Assembly (NCBI GenBank): GCA_011634665.1
Contig: WAEK01000001.1
Coordinates: forward strand, 1,872,501-1,936,500
Length of the DNA: 64,000 bases
Source of the DNA: Mortierella sp. BCC40632
Lineage: Eukaryota > Mortierellomycota > Mortierellomycetes > Mortierellales > Mortierellaceae
Direction: 5' to 3'
Below are positions 43,313 through 54,944 of this stretch, piece after piece. Made by a program: the position numbers and the translations under genes. The notes beneath the pieces were generated by a model, which saw only the letters and a program-made list of their open reading frames with translations, was not told the origin of the DNA and ran no database searches. The stretch's first letter is position 1, and each line of letters starts with the position of its first letter.

Positions 43313-43902
43313 TCGTGTACCCAAATTGGATTGACTTGCAGCTCTAGTTTCCACAATTCCATGGCTCCGCGAACATTGAACAATTCTGATCTTATCACTC
43401 AATCTTTTGTATCACGACCACGCCGACGCTGTCCACCTGAAGCGCATAGGGCAAAGTTTTGGTCGTCAAATACTTGTCCGTCATTCAGAACAATCGCATA
43501 GAGCGGATAGACGATTATTTTTACGATCTTTCTCAAAGTATGTGTTTCTGTATTCAGACAGCTTTCTAATTTTTTCTCCCTCCCTCCCCCCTCCCTTCCC
43601 TGCCTGTTTCATTATAAAAAAAAAATTTTCGAAATCGCAATGAGAAATATCTAGACTCCAACAAACCGAGAGAGAAAAAAAAAAAGAAAAGAAAAGCGGA
43701 TAGGCCAATAGAGCAATTTTCACTAAACATACACCCAAACGAATAAACTCTCTGCGAAATCAACTATACAACACACTGGCAGATTGATCGAGGCCCTCTG
43801 CGGGGTTTAAGCTGTCAATCTCAAAAAAAAAAAAAAAAAAAAAATCGATTGACCAAAGGGATAATTGTGGATCATATGGTTTCCATTAAAAGTAAGACTA
43901 AA
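43014..43902. other. Convergent 3' intergenic region (PKC1 / KICS2-like)
   Basis: It begins with an A-run adjoining the PKC1 stop codon and includes a T33 tract around 43278-43311 and an A22 run at about 43822-43843. It should contain both 3' UTRs. No gene is seen. Confidence 0.65.
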
Positions 43903-45205
43903 CTATTCATTTCTCAGAGAAGTCAACACTTCTGTATGTCGAAGTTTCCCAGCCAAGAGTTGCAAGAAATCCATCGCTCCCGTATCGGGTTGAAGATGCT
44001 TGTCCGGAAAGATGATAACAATCGAGACATGTTGATCAACTCGCGCGATATAATAAGAACTACCCTTCATCTTGTCCCAAAAGTATTGACTTCGGAATTG
44101 TTGGAGAGTGTTGACACTACCTTGCATGATCGCAATGATATTGGGCCAATGATCCCTTGGAGGTTCCTATTTTTAAAAGAATTCGAGAAAGAGGCGAAGC
44201 GGAATCAAGGCTGTTAGCATTATCGCAATGAATCCCCCACCGAGGCAACAAAGAGAGGTAGAGAAAGAAGAGAGAGAGAAAGAGAAAGAGAAAGAAAAAG
44301 AAAAAAGAAAAGAACAAGCGAGCCAAGAAATGGAAGAAGCATAAAGTAAAAAGAAGATTGCCAGGTATCTTTTCCTCCCACCCTCTCTCTCTCTCTTTCT
44401 TTCTTTCTCTCAAACTTTACCTGGGGATAGCTGTAGATACAAGGAAATGAGCTCAGACCTGTCGGCGCTTCATAGGGTGCATTGGCGCTCACAAATCCTG
44501 TTACCGAAAAACGAACGTCCCGTGAAACCTCATAGATAAACGATATACTCTGCGCGCCAGCCTTTTTCCGGAATGTCCGAATACTGAGAGAGAGAGAATG
44601 CGTGTGTGTGGCCGAGGGGCCAAGGACCGTTAGGTAATCCGTAGCAAAATGAAGGAGGCCACAGATGAAAGCGAATGATGAGTACGACAACAGACCAATC
44701 TAACTGCGCGTAAGGGGGAGGGGGGGAGCTAAGCAGGCGAAAAAACTGATCCTTACAGTCCATGCATGTCTGGTTCCATGTTGGCCCAAAGACTTCGTTC
44801 GTCGCCTCCGAGGGACTGTTCCTTTTCCAATAAGAGGTTCATAAAATAGAGCGTCATCTTGGATTTTTTCACTAGCAATCCAACGATTGAGCCACTGGAG
44901 ATGATTCGGCTGTAGACTGAATTTCCCTTTGGTAGTGGATTTACTCTACAAATTCATATGTGTTTGTGGGTTAGCAGAGTCAAACAAAAGTCCGGGGAGA
45001 AGGGGGGGGGGAGGTGTGTTTAGAACATGCGGATCAAATTGTCTAAAGGAGCTAGAGGGTAGTGGTGGAAGGCTCCGGCGTATGGTGTTGGTAAAAAAAA
45101 AAGAAAGAAAGAAGGGAATCAAACAAACCTTGTCCTCTCCACTGGAAAAGAGACTATAACGCCATGAAGTTTCTTCGGGTCGATGATATGTTTTCTAGGT
45201 AAGAA

Positions 45206-45253
<48 letters not shown>

Positions 45254-46682
45254 TTAAATCTCCTGTTTACTTTGACTGGACCACGGCTCCAAAAGAGACT
45301 TTCCCATCGATGATTCCACTAAAGGGCCTAAAAGAAAGAAAAAAAGAAGGAAAGAAATAAGACCTACATCGGCATACTCTTGCTCTGTGGCAAGTTGCTT
45401 CCATTCAACAAGCGTCGCTCTAGAGAGGTGCAAATGAGTCGCCGAAAGCTGAATGTCATATTCGGTCACGTTCTTTTCGAGTAATAGTCCGTGCCGAAGC
45501 GCCTTGATCTCTGAATAGATGCCAATACCCAGAATAGAATTGTGAATCTCATGAGTTCCTGATTCATAACGTTGGAGTGCCTTTTCTGTCTCTGGCAAGA
45601 TCGCCTGGACATCAATCTCAACGGTCGACATGGCCAATTGTCGATATCTAGAAATGTTTAGAGAGAATGAGCGAGTGAGCGAGCGGAGTTGGTTGCTGGG
45701 TAGAATATGAAAATAGGAGGTGGGAGAGAGAAAAGGCGGCATGACGATATGACATCCTTACATCCCGATCAAGATGACTCGGAGGCTGCAAAGCTCTTGA
45801 AGGAGAGTGTACAAGACAATGTGATCAGCAATGGACTGTTCATCCCGATTGCCCGGAAACGTTCCTTGGTTCAAAATTTGGTTAAATGTGGGCGACAGCG
45901 CATTGTTGTTGACATTAGGCGCCACGTCAGTATCTTTGGTGATATAGTGGTGAATGGATTGTCTATGTTGATAGACTCCAAAGGAAGGGTTTCTAGTAGG
46001 GGAGCTTTGTCCCGAGGAGGCCTGTCGTCGACTAGAAGGTTTGGGTGATAGTTGCTGTTGTTGTAGCTGGTGTTGTTGTTGCTGGTGCTGGTGGTGTTGC
46101 TGTCTTTGTTCTTTTTCGCTTTCGACAACAATGAATCCTCCTGTATCCGAATTGGCCTGGAACTCAAAGCTGAGTTCACGATACGTCTGTAATTCCCGAT
46201 CCACGTCGATTGCGATTTCATTATAGACTTGATTCAAGTGCTTCATTTGAAATAATAATAAAAAAGAAGGCCGACCCCTTAGTCTTCTTGTTTGCATTCA
46301 TAACATATCCGCCAAGTTGACAGGAGCAAAGAGAATTGGATATTGTTCCTTACATCTTCTCTCCTAAACATCTTTGGCTTCAAGTACTGCAGCGAGCTGT
46401 AGAACCCTTCACAGTGTGCTATCCGAGAGCATATTGACCCAACTGTCGGATGTGCCTATTCGTGTTGGTTGAACAGCCCCCCATAAAAAGGAAGGTCCAT
46501 TTGTATTCCCGAGTCAGTGGTCAACATTCCGGAGAAACCCATGCCTCCTTCCCTCAATGCCTGGAGACTTTGTTTAAAAGTTCATCTCTGACCTTATTGA
46601 TCCGCAGGAGGTGTTTATTGGCGCTGGCATAGTCGAACGAGCCGAGCGCTTTGATGAACTCGGCGCAATCCCTGGAAAACAT
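43903..46682 (-). CDS. KICS2: KICSTOR subunit KICS2 (C12orf66) homologue, one frameshift
   Basis: Eight minus-strand exons are inferred: 46682-46593, 46455-46354, 46240-45762, 45647-45368, 45194-45129, 44945-44757, 44583-44421 and 44166-43903. All junctions are in phase except one extra base in the run of six T at 44864-44869 (A on the coding strand). Dropping one base restores agreement with the family, giving about 543 residues against 445 in human. From memory of human KICS2, the matches run along its length: FIKALGSFDYASANK, FYSSLQYLKPKM, EIKALRHGLLLEKNV, QPNHLQWL, EPDMHG, SFIYEVS and, best, RDHWPNIIAIMQ plus HVSIVIIFPDK at the end. An extra Gln/His/Ser-rich insert sits in exon 3. In animals KICSTOR tethers GATOR1 to lysosomes so that amino-acid loss silences TORC1. 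The start is the first ATG in the open stretch; an upstream exon may exist. Confidence 0.78.
45206..45253. repeat. (TAA)n microsatellite
   Basis: About 15 TAA units lie in the intron of the KICS2-like gene just upstream (coding sense) of the exon at 45194-45129. Confidence 0.9.
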
Positions 46683-46979
46683 TGGGTCCTTGACGACATC
46701 CAGAGCCTTTCGTTCGGAATTGGTCAGAAAAGTTTAAGTGCGCGCGAAGTCTTATCCCAACTGAGTCGTCACGTGGAGACCGTTAGTACCACAGCTGTGA
46801 GTATGTCGTGTCTTTCTCAGAACAAAATAAGTCCTGATGCTATTCCTCCTTAGCTCTAACGGGGGCCGAAAAAAAAAAAGAGAGAAAGGGATGTCCTCTC
46901 CTCCATCGGGAGCATGGACGACCACGAGGCGTTTTAGTCAACCTTCGAGCTGTTGAAAAAAAAAAAATTGACAAAAAGG

Positions 46980-47090
46980 GCAAAAGAGAGGTCTCGCCGA
47001 GACTCGAACTCGGATTGCAAGATTCAGAGTCTTGATTGCTAACCAATTACAACACGAAACCTTTGGCGCTCTAACCAACTCAGACAAGTT
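46980..47090 (-). repeat. Left arm of 111-bp inverted repeat containing tRNA-Gln
   Basis: This arm matches 47252-47362 in reverse complement without a visible mismatch: a 29-bp leader, the 72-bp tRNA and 10 bp of trailer. The arms are separated by 161 bp of unrelated sequence. Confidence 0.9.
46990..47061 (-). tRNA. tRNA-Gln (anticodon CUG), copy 1
   Basis: The 72-nt sequence has an acceptor stem GGTTTCG/CGAGACC (one G-T pair), a D arm with TTGGTTAGCA, an anticodon stem-loop AAGACTCTGAATCTT with anticodon CTG, and a T arm CGAGTTCGAGTCTCGG containing the B-box GGTTCGANTCC-like motif. No intron is present. A T5 run about 12 bp downstream can serve as Pol III terminator. It lies upstream of the KICS2-like gene on the same strand. 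Confidence 0.92.
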
Positions 47091-47251
47091 AATCGCGCAT
47101 ATCGAAACGTAAAATGAAAAGCTATTTGTTTCTATAAAATTAAATTTAACTAAATCCAATCAAAATAGCTTACTTTAGCGATTCACGTGCTTGCCGATAA
47201 GTGATCTAGAAACCTGGTATCATTTGGAAATCGTGCTCGCACGCGCGAGTC

Positions 47252-47362
47252 AACTTGTCTGAGTTGGTTAGAGCGCCAAAGGTTTCGTGTTGTAATTGGT
47301 TAGCAATCAAGACTCTGAATCTTGCAATCCGAGTTCGAGTCTCGGCGAGACCTCTCTTTTGC
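47252..47362 (+). repeat. Right arm of 111-bp inverted repeat containing tRNA-Gln
   Basis: It is the mirror of the arm at 46980-47090. The shared 29-bp leader at 47252-47280 itself contains GAGTTGGTTAGAGCGCC, which resembles the A-box/D-arm of another tRNA. Confidence 0.9.
47281..47352 (+). tRNA. tRNA-Gln (anticodon CUG), copy 2
   Basis: This is identical in all 72 bases to the copy at 46990-47061 and lies on the opposite strand. Acceptor stem, D arm, CTG anticodon loop and T arm are the same. A run of ten T begins at about 47367 and should terminate Pol III. Confidence 0.92.
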
Positions 47363-47741
47363 TTATTTTTTTTTTGGACAATCCTACGGTCAAGACGACT
47401 CGACGCCTGCTGCCAAAGTTCCAGGAGATGGGGGGAGGGGGCCATCCTTGGATTTTTGCTCCAAGAGCCCAAAAATACTCAAAATTTCCAATGGTCACAC
47501 TTACTGTGAAATTTTAGGAAAAAAAAAAAAAAGAAAGATGGTGATCCAAAGAATCCACCACTCAATGCCAAATACCAAGCCTTGTCACAAAATAAAGGGC
47601 ACCAGAGGGCCTATACCATTCAACAACAACTACTACTACATCAACATCAACAATCAAAAAGGCCGCAGAAAGGAAATGGTCTTCATTTTGTAAACGCTAC
47701 TTCACATTGAATTGATCGCTTTTTTCATTGTATCTCTCTGT

Positions 47742-49639
47742 CTATGAACTGCTGGTTTCCCGCTTAGGAACGATGGTGCCCTCCTTGTGTTCAGTCACCT
47801 GGCGTTTGATCTGAGGGTTGGATCCTGTCAATGGAGTCGAAGGGGTTGTCGATCCTGAAGTAGCCGCAGTCTTGAGGGTCGATGCGATTGTCACATGGCC
47901 ATCACGCGTGACAGTTGCAAAGGTATGAGGTGGAGTAGTGGGCGCAGCTGGTGGAGGGGCCACAGGAGCAGGGTAGATGACAGGCAACTTGGTTGTTGAT
48001 GATGTGATCTGCTTCAACACTTCTGTGCTAGGACGAACACGACTGCTCAGGTAGAAATCACCGGGTCCCTGAAGACGAACAAACTCCTGCTTGCCAAAGA
48101 GGACATTGCCAGCACGCTCTGCTACACGGGCTGCAACGTTCAGTGTGCTGGCCACATAAGGATTCGAGAGAATCGTGGAGGCCCGGGGTTCAGGCTCTGC
48201 AGAATCCTGTGTAGGGTCCAGAGCAAGTCGCGATGCTGCTGGCGATGCACCAGCCTCCCAAGCAATCAAGTGTCTAATGTTAGTATAGACATAGAGAGAA
48301 AGGAAAAAAAAAAAACCCCCCTCGTTAGTGGTTAGTTAATTAGTGTTCAACTAAACAAGTTCCTTGGCAGTCAGGTCGATAGTCGATATCAAGAAGGGAG
48401 AGTGTTTATACCTAGGGTTTACAAGGTACTCCTCATTAGGGGCCAAGACAAGTCTGTAAATGCCTCCATAGCTTGCAATAGCCAAAGTGCCACGACCGGT
48501 GACGCGGTGAGCGAAAAAGTTGGTCAGTCCCAGTCCGGCCTTGGCCAATCCAAGCTGAAGAACGACGCGAGGGCTCCTGGCCAAGAATGCATCTCGTCGA
48601 ACAAAGTATTCCGAGGTGCCATCCATGCGAATCGCTGCAATATCCGACATATACTGTGGGGCCAACAAGACATCTCCTGCAATACCCTTGGTCGTAAACT
48701 ATAGGGTGTATCGAAGTTAGTTCATTTCATTCAACGAGCGATAGCAATCTCGAAAAAAATTCATTAGCCTAGCAAGGAAACAATGGAGGTGGAGAATCAA
48801 CGCTACCTTTTGGAAGTAAAGGGATCCTCCAGCCAAACGTCTGCCAAGAGCCTTCAAAGGGTTTGAGGCAGTCGAAAGTTCTGAGTGTACCTAGAATGGA
48901 TAGAGCGAGTTCAGGGGATAGTAGTGCCGTTAGTCCATGATTTTTTTTTGGGGGGTCCCAGTCCACTGCTGTTTAATTTGACCAGGACTGTGTATGGGAC
49001 ACTTCATCATTCGATCAATCTTACGTCTGTCGAGCTTCCAATGGCAGCTCCAGGAGCAGCATACAGCTCTGAACGGGATGGCAATCGAACGTGGAGCATC
49101 GATCCCAATCCTGCACTGACAACCTCAAACTCGGGGTCTGCGACCGAGGGCTGTTTGATCCACTTGGATGCTGTGTTGATGCCTGCAACAGAAAAGAATA
49201 GAAGGAGCAAAAAGCATCGTGTGAGTAGTGGGTATAAGGAAAAGGAGCATCGTTATCAAGCAATAACGAAAATACAATCCTTCACAGAGAAGCTCATACC
49301 AGGGAGGATGGACATGATACCCTTCTTGACAGATCCGCTTTCAGTCGCGTTGGATGAATGAGCATTCTCCCCCTGAGCATCCTTGTTGATGGTCTCCTCT
49401 GGAGACTCCTCATGTCCAGTGTTCCTTTGAGTGTTGTTGAGCACACCTCGACGAGCCTGGATTCGTTCCTCGATCGAGCCCAGCTTGCGGTCGAGCGTGG
49501 GGACATCCCCTCCAGCGGGAGAAGACTGTGAGGATGCATTGTAGGCAAGGTTGGCATAGGCGCGTCTTGCAGTGATGGTGTAAAGGACGCGATTTGAGCT
49601 ATAGCCTCCTACGCGACTGATGATGGCCCTGGTATTCAT
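47742..49639 (-). CDS. AIM24: Mitochondrial AIM24-family protein
   Basis: Five minus-strand exons (49639-49300, 49182-49025, 48890-48807, 48698-48412, 48273-47742) join in phase to 466 residues. The N-terminus MNTRAIISRVGGYSSNRVLY, rich in Arg, Ser and Tyr and lacking acidic residues, is a likely mitochondrial targeting sequence. The AIM24 (TspB/AIM24) beta-prism domain follows, from SKWIKQPSVADPEFEVV through ARRLAGGSLYFQKFTTKG-like sequence, GDVLLAPQYMSDIAAIRMDG and HRVTGRGTLAIASYGGIYRL. In yeast AIM24 sits in the inner mitochondrial membrane and supports MICOS and respiratory-complex organisation. The C-terminal 100 residues are Pro/Thr-rich and disordered. The intron before exon 5 has a clear CTAAC branch site beside its acceptor. 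The gene is divergent to CDC27. Confidence 0.88.
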
Positions 49640-50080
49640 GGTGGCGGGCAGGCGAACTGAATGGGGAGAGTGAGTGGAGAGTGTCGAGACGCGAAATCTG
49701 AAAAAAACGGCCTTCTCTCGGGTGGCCCCCACGGGCCTAAAAAGGGATTGTTATTCCTTACATTACAGGAAGACACGATCGTAAAGCAGTCTCTTCTCTC
49801 AGTGTCTCTCTCTCCTCTTTCTCTGGCACGCACTTTGACCACCACGAGACGCCAAAAGCGCAATGCGCTTCTCTTCCACCTTTGCTTCTTCTCTCTACTC
49901 CCATTCTCACTCTTTCTCTCTTGGCCCCTTGGTGCATTTGAGTCTGTCGCACTGATACGATTTTACTGCCCATCACTCTACTCTTCCTCCTCCTCCTCCC
50001 CTTTCTGTGGAGGGTCGACATTTCTCTAAAAGAGCAGGAGCGAGCGGGCGTGTGCAAAGACCTGGTCGGAATTTTAGGCG
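49640..50080. promoter_or_regulatory. Divergent promoter region shared by AIM24 and CDC27
   Basis: Only 441 bp separate the two start codons, so both promoters must lie here. CT-rich tracts precede CDC27, and no TATA box is seen. Specific factor sites cannot be assigned. Confidence 0.55.
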
Positions 50081-53000
50081 ATGGCTGTTAAGGCCGCAGG
50101 CGCCACGATCACAAATGCCTCCAAGGAGTCAGACGCTGGCTCGCCCGACAAACAGAATGGCGATGACCATGGAATCACATTAAAATCCGATCCAGTGTGT
50201 GTCCGATTAGAACAAATCGTTCAGTATTCCTTGGAGCGCTTTCAATTCAGAACTGCTACTTTTCTTGCAGAGCGTCTTTTGTACCAAACGCAAGCACCGG
50301 GTCATTCAGAGCAGGAACGAGAGGCGGCTTTATACCTCTTGGCGAAATGTCATTACCAGAATCGTCGGCCCGATATTGCTTGGAGTCTTCTGGAGAACTG
50401 TAGCTCCTTGCGAGCTCGCTTTCTCTTTGCACAATGTTCTTTGGAGCTGCGACGATATGTTGAATGTAGTGCGGTTTTGGAATGGTTGCTTGAAGACGAA
50501 AATCTTCCAAAGACTCAGCCCACAAGTAAGATCATCAATGTATTATTACAGGAATCATCTTTTCAAAGGAATCCAGTATTATGGATCTTGTACAAGAGGA
50601 AAAGCTCTTTCTAAACTGCTCCTACTCTTTAGGCGCAATCGACAACCAGACCTTGCCCGGAACAGGCGAGCCGGATCGATCTGCAGTGTTGAATTTACTT
50701 GGACAAGCAGCAAGGTATTGCCTGTTACTGACTAGAGTATGTAAACTGGGGCAGGCAGATCCTAGGATGATTTTATCCTGACATCACCACTCGATCACTC
50801 TCGAACTATAGGGCTCAGCACAAACACAAGATCTCCATCAAGTACTTCAACGAGGCGCTAGAATTCAACCCATTCCTATGGGAAGCCTACGAGAATCTCT
50901 GTGAACTAGGTAGCCAAACGAGCGAGTTTCCTCATTCATTGGTGCGAAAAAAAAGAGAACCGCTTGTTTATTTCGATTATGATATCTAACAGGAAAAGGA
51001 GGGTGGTAATCGTCTCTTTTAGGTGCTCCACCGGACCCCAACATTGTTTTTGCACAATTTGATGCCCAGCCCCGCAGTATCTTGCCACGGTCTATACCAC
51101 TCTTTCACCGCCCAAGAACAATGGAAACAGAAACAGCTACGCCCCTTCCTACTCTTTTGCAGACACATTCGGATTCAGTCTTTCGGGATAGAACTGCGGA
51201 TTCTCCTTTGTCAGGGTCTTTTGACGAACAGATTGATAACGCCTCGGCTTCCTCGAGGCAGGCAAACAACCCAGCAGAAACGACGCGTAAACGATTTCTT
51301 CCACCAATACCAATCAGTATCAGTGGGTCTCAAGAGTAAGTGCTCACCTGAGTGCTGTCGTTTTTTTTTTTTTTTTTTTAATCTCTATGCGGAGCAAATG
51401 TATTTCCATCAAGATCCTAGTCTTTTGATCTTGGAGAGGCAAAATATTGACAAGGCTTTCTTTGGAATAGATCACCATTCTCTCTTTTGTCCACTGGAAA
51501 CCGTGATCGAGATTCTCCCCCCTCCTCCTCCACAGAGTCGACCGAAAGAGTACCGTTAAAACGTGGGAAACTTTTGGACCGGACAAGGGTATGTTTTAGT
51601 AAAGAGTGCAAGCGCGTGTCCTGACATGGAAGTAGAGCAATGCGATATTTGATTCCTTGTTTGCTTACTCTAAACTTTCTCACACTCTGTATCTATTGGT
51701 ATCCCTAGTCAGCATCGTCACTTCAGGGACTCCGATCATCTGCTGGAGTGAGCAAGTCGACAAGAATGACAAGGACCAACACAATTGCCAATTTTACAGC
51801 ATCCAGCTTACAGCAGAGTATCAAGGCTAGGAAAAACACATTCCTCGCCAATCTGGTTTCGGCAGCCGAACAACAAGACGAGGTGGGTCACAACAACATT
51901 CCTTATGTTTATGAGTGTGTGTGTGTGTGTGTGTGGGGGGTTTCTTCTTTTTACTTAGAGTCCAGCAGAGTCTTGATAAGACTACAAATCCAGAATGACT
52001 AACGGTGTCCACCATTTTTTATTCTTTCTCATTCTATGGCTGAAATATTTAAAGGAGTACCAGAAAGGGAGCAATATAGACGGAGAAAAGTCGACAACAG
52101 TCAACGAGGCAGATTTATGGCAGGCAGAGGAGGCGCTCAGGACAATGGCCGATATACTAAAGATCATGGCGCGGGCGTATGGTCTACTCTCACTGGGGAA
52201 ATTTGTAGGATCGATCACGCAATATGAGGCTTTGCCATATGAACATTTGCACAGTGGATGGGTTCAATGTCAGATTGCCAAGTGTAAAGTTGGAACAGCG
52301 GATTATACACAGGTAATGCTACTAGACTGATACAAAGTCAGTTCTCAGGCACTGCATGGGAGACAGCTGTGGAAAGATTCTTATACAATTACTAACTCCT
52401 CAAGTATAAATGATGTCTTGACTCCAAAAAAAAAAAAAAAAAAAAAAAAAAAATAGGCAGAAAAGTATTTCGCTAGAGCCAGAGAGCTAGAACCAAGTCT
52501 TCACAAGGACATGGATATCTATTCGACGTGTTTGTGGCATTTACGAAAGGAGGCAGCCTTGTCAGCACTCGCCAAAGAACTCAAGGATGCCAACCTACAT
52601 TCACCTGAAGCCTGGTGTGCACTCGGAAATGCCTATAACCTACGGCAAGAGCGAGACCAGGCACTAAAGTGTTTTCAGCGAGCTATTCAGTTGAATGACC
52701 GGTTTGCGTATGCTCATACGCTCTCTGGGCACGAGTTCATTGAGAATGGGGATTACGAAAAGGCACAGGCACAGTTCCGAAAAGCGATAAGCATTGACCC
52801 TAGACCGTACTATGCATGGTATGAAGAACGATTGTGGATGAATAGGGCAAGGAGAGAGAGGGAGGAGGTTAGATTCCGGATTTTACCAACGCAGATGGGG
52901 CAAGAATCGGGCGGAAAAAATCGTGGTACAAGCAAGCCGTTAACTTACTTTGTCTCTCCTTTTTTCTTCGTTTTTTTTATGTGGTTGTTGTACGGGCAGG

Positions 53001-53660
53001 TATGGTATGGGTCGACTGTATGATCAGATGGGCAAGGACGAGACGGCTCTACTTTACTACAAAGAGGCCCAGAAACTAAATCCATCGAATGGTGTCTTGC
53101 TCCAGACTGTGGGCGCGGTAAGCAAGTGGGAACGGAGGCAATACCCGGTTTTTTTCGTTGCGGAACAATTCGACAAAGGCTCTTCTCTCTCTCCCACCCC
53201 TAATCCAGGGTTCAATTTCACCGTGATGCCTCGCCCAATTGATCACCTGATGCATTTTGTTTTTTTGTTTCTATACAAGTAGGTCCAAGCGCGGATGAGC
53301 AGGACCTCGGATGCTCTCAGGTCTTTGGAAGAGTCCATTGCAATTGACCCTAACAATGTTGTTGCGAGACAGAGGAAGGCTGAGCTTCAGTACACTATCG
53401 GCCATTATGAGGATTCTCTCAAAGAGATAGAGGCGATCAGGAATATTTCGAACGAAAAGCCGACTATGTTGACCCTTCAAGGAAAAATCTATATCAAAAT
53501 GGGCAATAAGGAGATGGCACTCAGGTGTTTAACGTCTGCTCTAGATCTTGAAGGCAAAGGATCACATATGATAAGGGATATGATCGAAAGCCTTGATCAA
53601 GACCCGGCAACGCATGGAGAGCGATACAGCGTCAGGGCCGATGCCGATGTGGACATTTGA
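50081..53660 (+). CDS. CDC27: Anaphase-promoting complex TPR subunit Cdc27/Apc3
   Basis: Ten exons are inferred: 50081-50525, 50597-50714, 50812-50909, 51023-51335, 51536-51588, 51709-51882, 52055-52312, 52457-52818, 53000-53117 and 53283-53660, about 770 residues. The N-terminal TPR block (ATFLAERLLYQTQAPGHSEQ, AALYLLAKCHYQ, NLLGQAARAQHKHKISIKYF, NPFLWEAYENLCELG) and a C-terminal superhelix (SGWVQCQIAKCK, DIYSTCLWHLRKE, SPEAWCALGNAYNLRQERDQ, YYAWYGMGRLYDQ) match Cdc27, with a disordered middle. It is a scaffold of the APC/C ubiquitin ligase and binds the IR tails of coactivators. Between exons 4 and 5 the phase does not close: either a small exon was missed, or the A4 run at 51558-51561 carries one extra base. 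The first intron is placed as 71 bp; a 26-bp alternative was judged too short. Confidence 0.88.
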
Positions 53661-54043
53661 GAAGGTTCCCTGTTAGGCAACCCTGTGTCCATTCAGTAAA
53701 GTTTTGCTGTCGTTTCACCAACAAGTGAGAAAGGAAAAGGGCTCATCGTCAGGGGAGGACCACGCAGCCCAGTATCATGAAATCATGGGCCTGCCCTGGG
53801 ATATGCAGAAGCAATCGATCGGGAAAACGAGGAGCGAAAAACCATTGTATACTGTAATCGATATGGGGTAATCACAATTGCAAGCCCAAAACCTTGGCGT
53901 AGTCAGACAGAGCATAGCCAAGGGGAGAGAGAGAGAGAGTGAACAGAGTTTTTCTGCTTGCTCCGATAGGAGGCAACGAGCCGAGGCGTCATTAGATACT
54001 TTAGAGCTCGGAAGGAGCCAGGATCTACTGCTCCGTTCGCGTG

Positions 54044-54094
<51 letters not shown>

Positions 54095-54889
54095 AAAAAA
54101 AAAGTGAGGGAACCCATTGAGACTTTTTTTTTTTTTGACCGGCGTTGTAGTCGATAGGCGAATAAGACGAGAAAAGAGGATACTCTGAGAATGGGATTCG
54201 GCGGGTGTTCCGTCTTATATCATTGATGCGTGGCGCGTCCGCGATCTTTTCGGTCTGGCCAGTCAGCCAGTCAGACAGTCAGAGATGGACAGTCACAAAG
54301 TCCTACAACTCACATGGGGTAGAGGGAGAGAGAGAGGGAGGAGAGAGCAGATCCAAGTTTTCGACTGAATTGGAGGCGTTGTATTGAGTCGGCAATATTT
54401 GAAGATAACGACCGGTCTGTGTGTGTGGACAAACACGACCTGCTGTCAACAAAAGCATGTGCGTTTTGAAACAGACATTGGGCAAAAAAAAAAAAAGTAC
54501 CCTTTCATCTGGTTTTTTCTTGCAGTTCGCTCCTAGGAGGACCAACTCATTTAGGCGGAGGCTGAAGAGACGCAGAAAGAGACAAGGTGCAGTGCGGGGT
54601 CCACACTCAAAGATATTTTTTACCAGGTCAAAGATAGAGAAAGAGAAAGAAGGAGAAAGGGAGAGAGAGAGAGAGGCCTAGTAGCCATTTTTTTTTCTTT
54701 TTCTTTTTCCAAAGGAAATCCAGGGGTGGTGTATTATTAGTCGACTGATCACGGTTCCGAACTCTGGAGGATCCTTGCTCCACAGATAGAGAACCTGCAA
54801 GTGGGGAAGCGATTTGATGGTCGGAGAGACGAGAACAAAGGCCCCGGGCTATTGTGAGTGGTCTACTTTATCCAGCAGGCCCAAGGAAT

Positions 54890-54944
<55 letters not shown>

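Noticed and set aside
45254..45330. Additional KICS2-like exon (PLVESSMGK frame)
   Set aside because: It cannot be joined in phase to both neighbours without a stop; direct splicing from 45368 to 45194 keeps phase and family alignment.
50526..50551. A 26-bp intron in CDC27
   Set aside because: It is below the minimum workable length of spliceosomal introns. A 71-bp intron ending at TACAAG (50596) gives the same frame.
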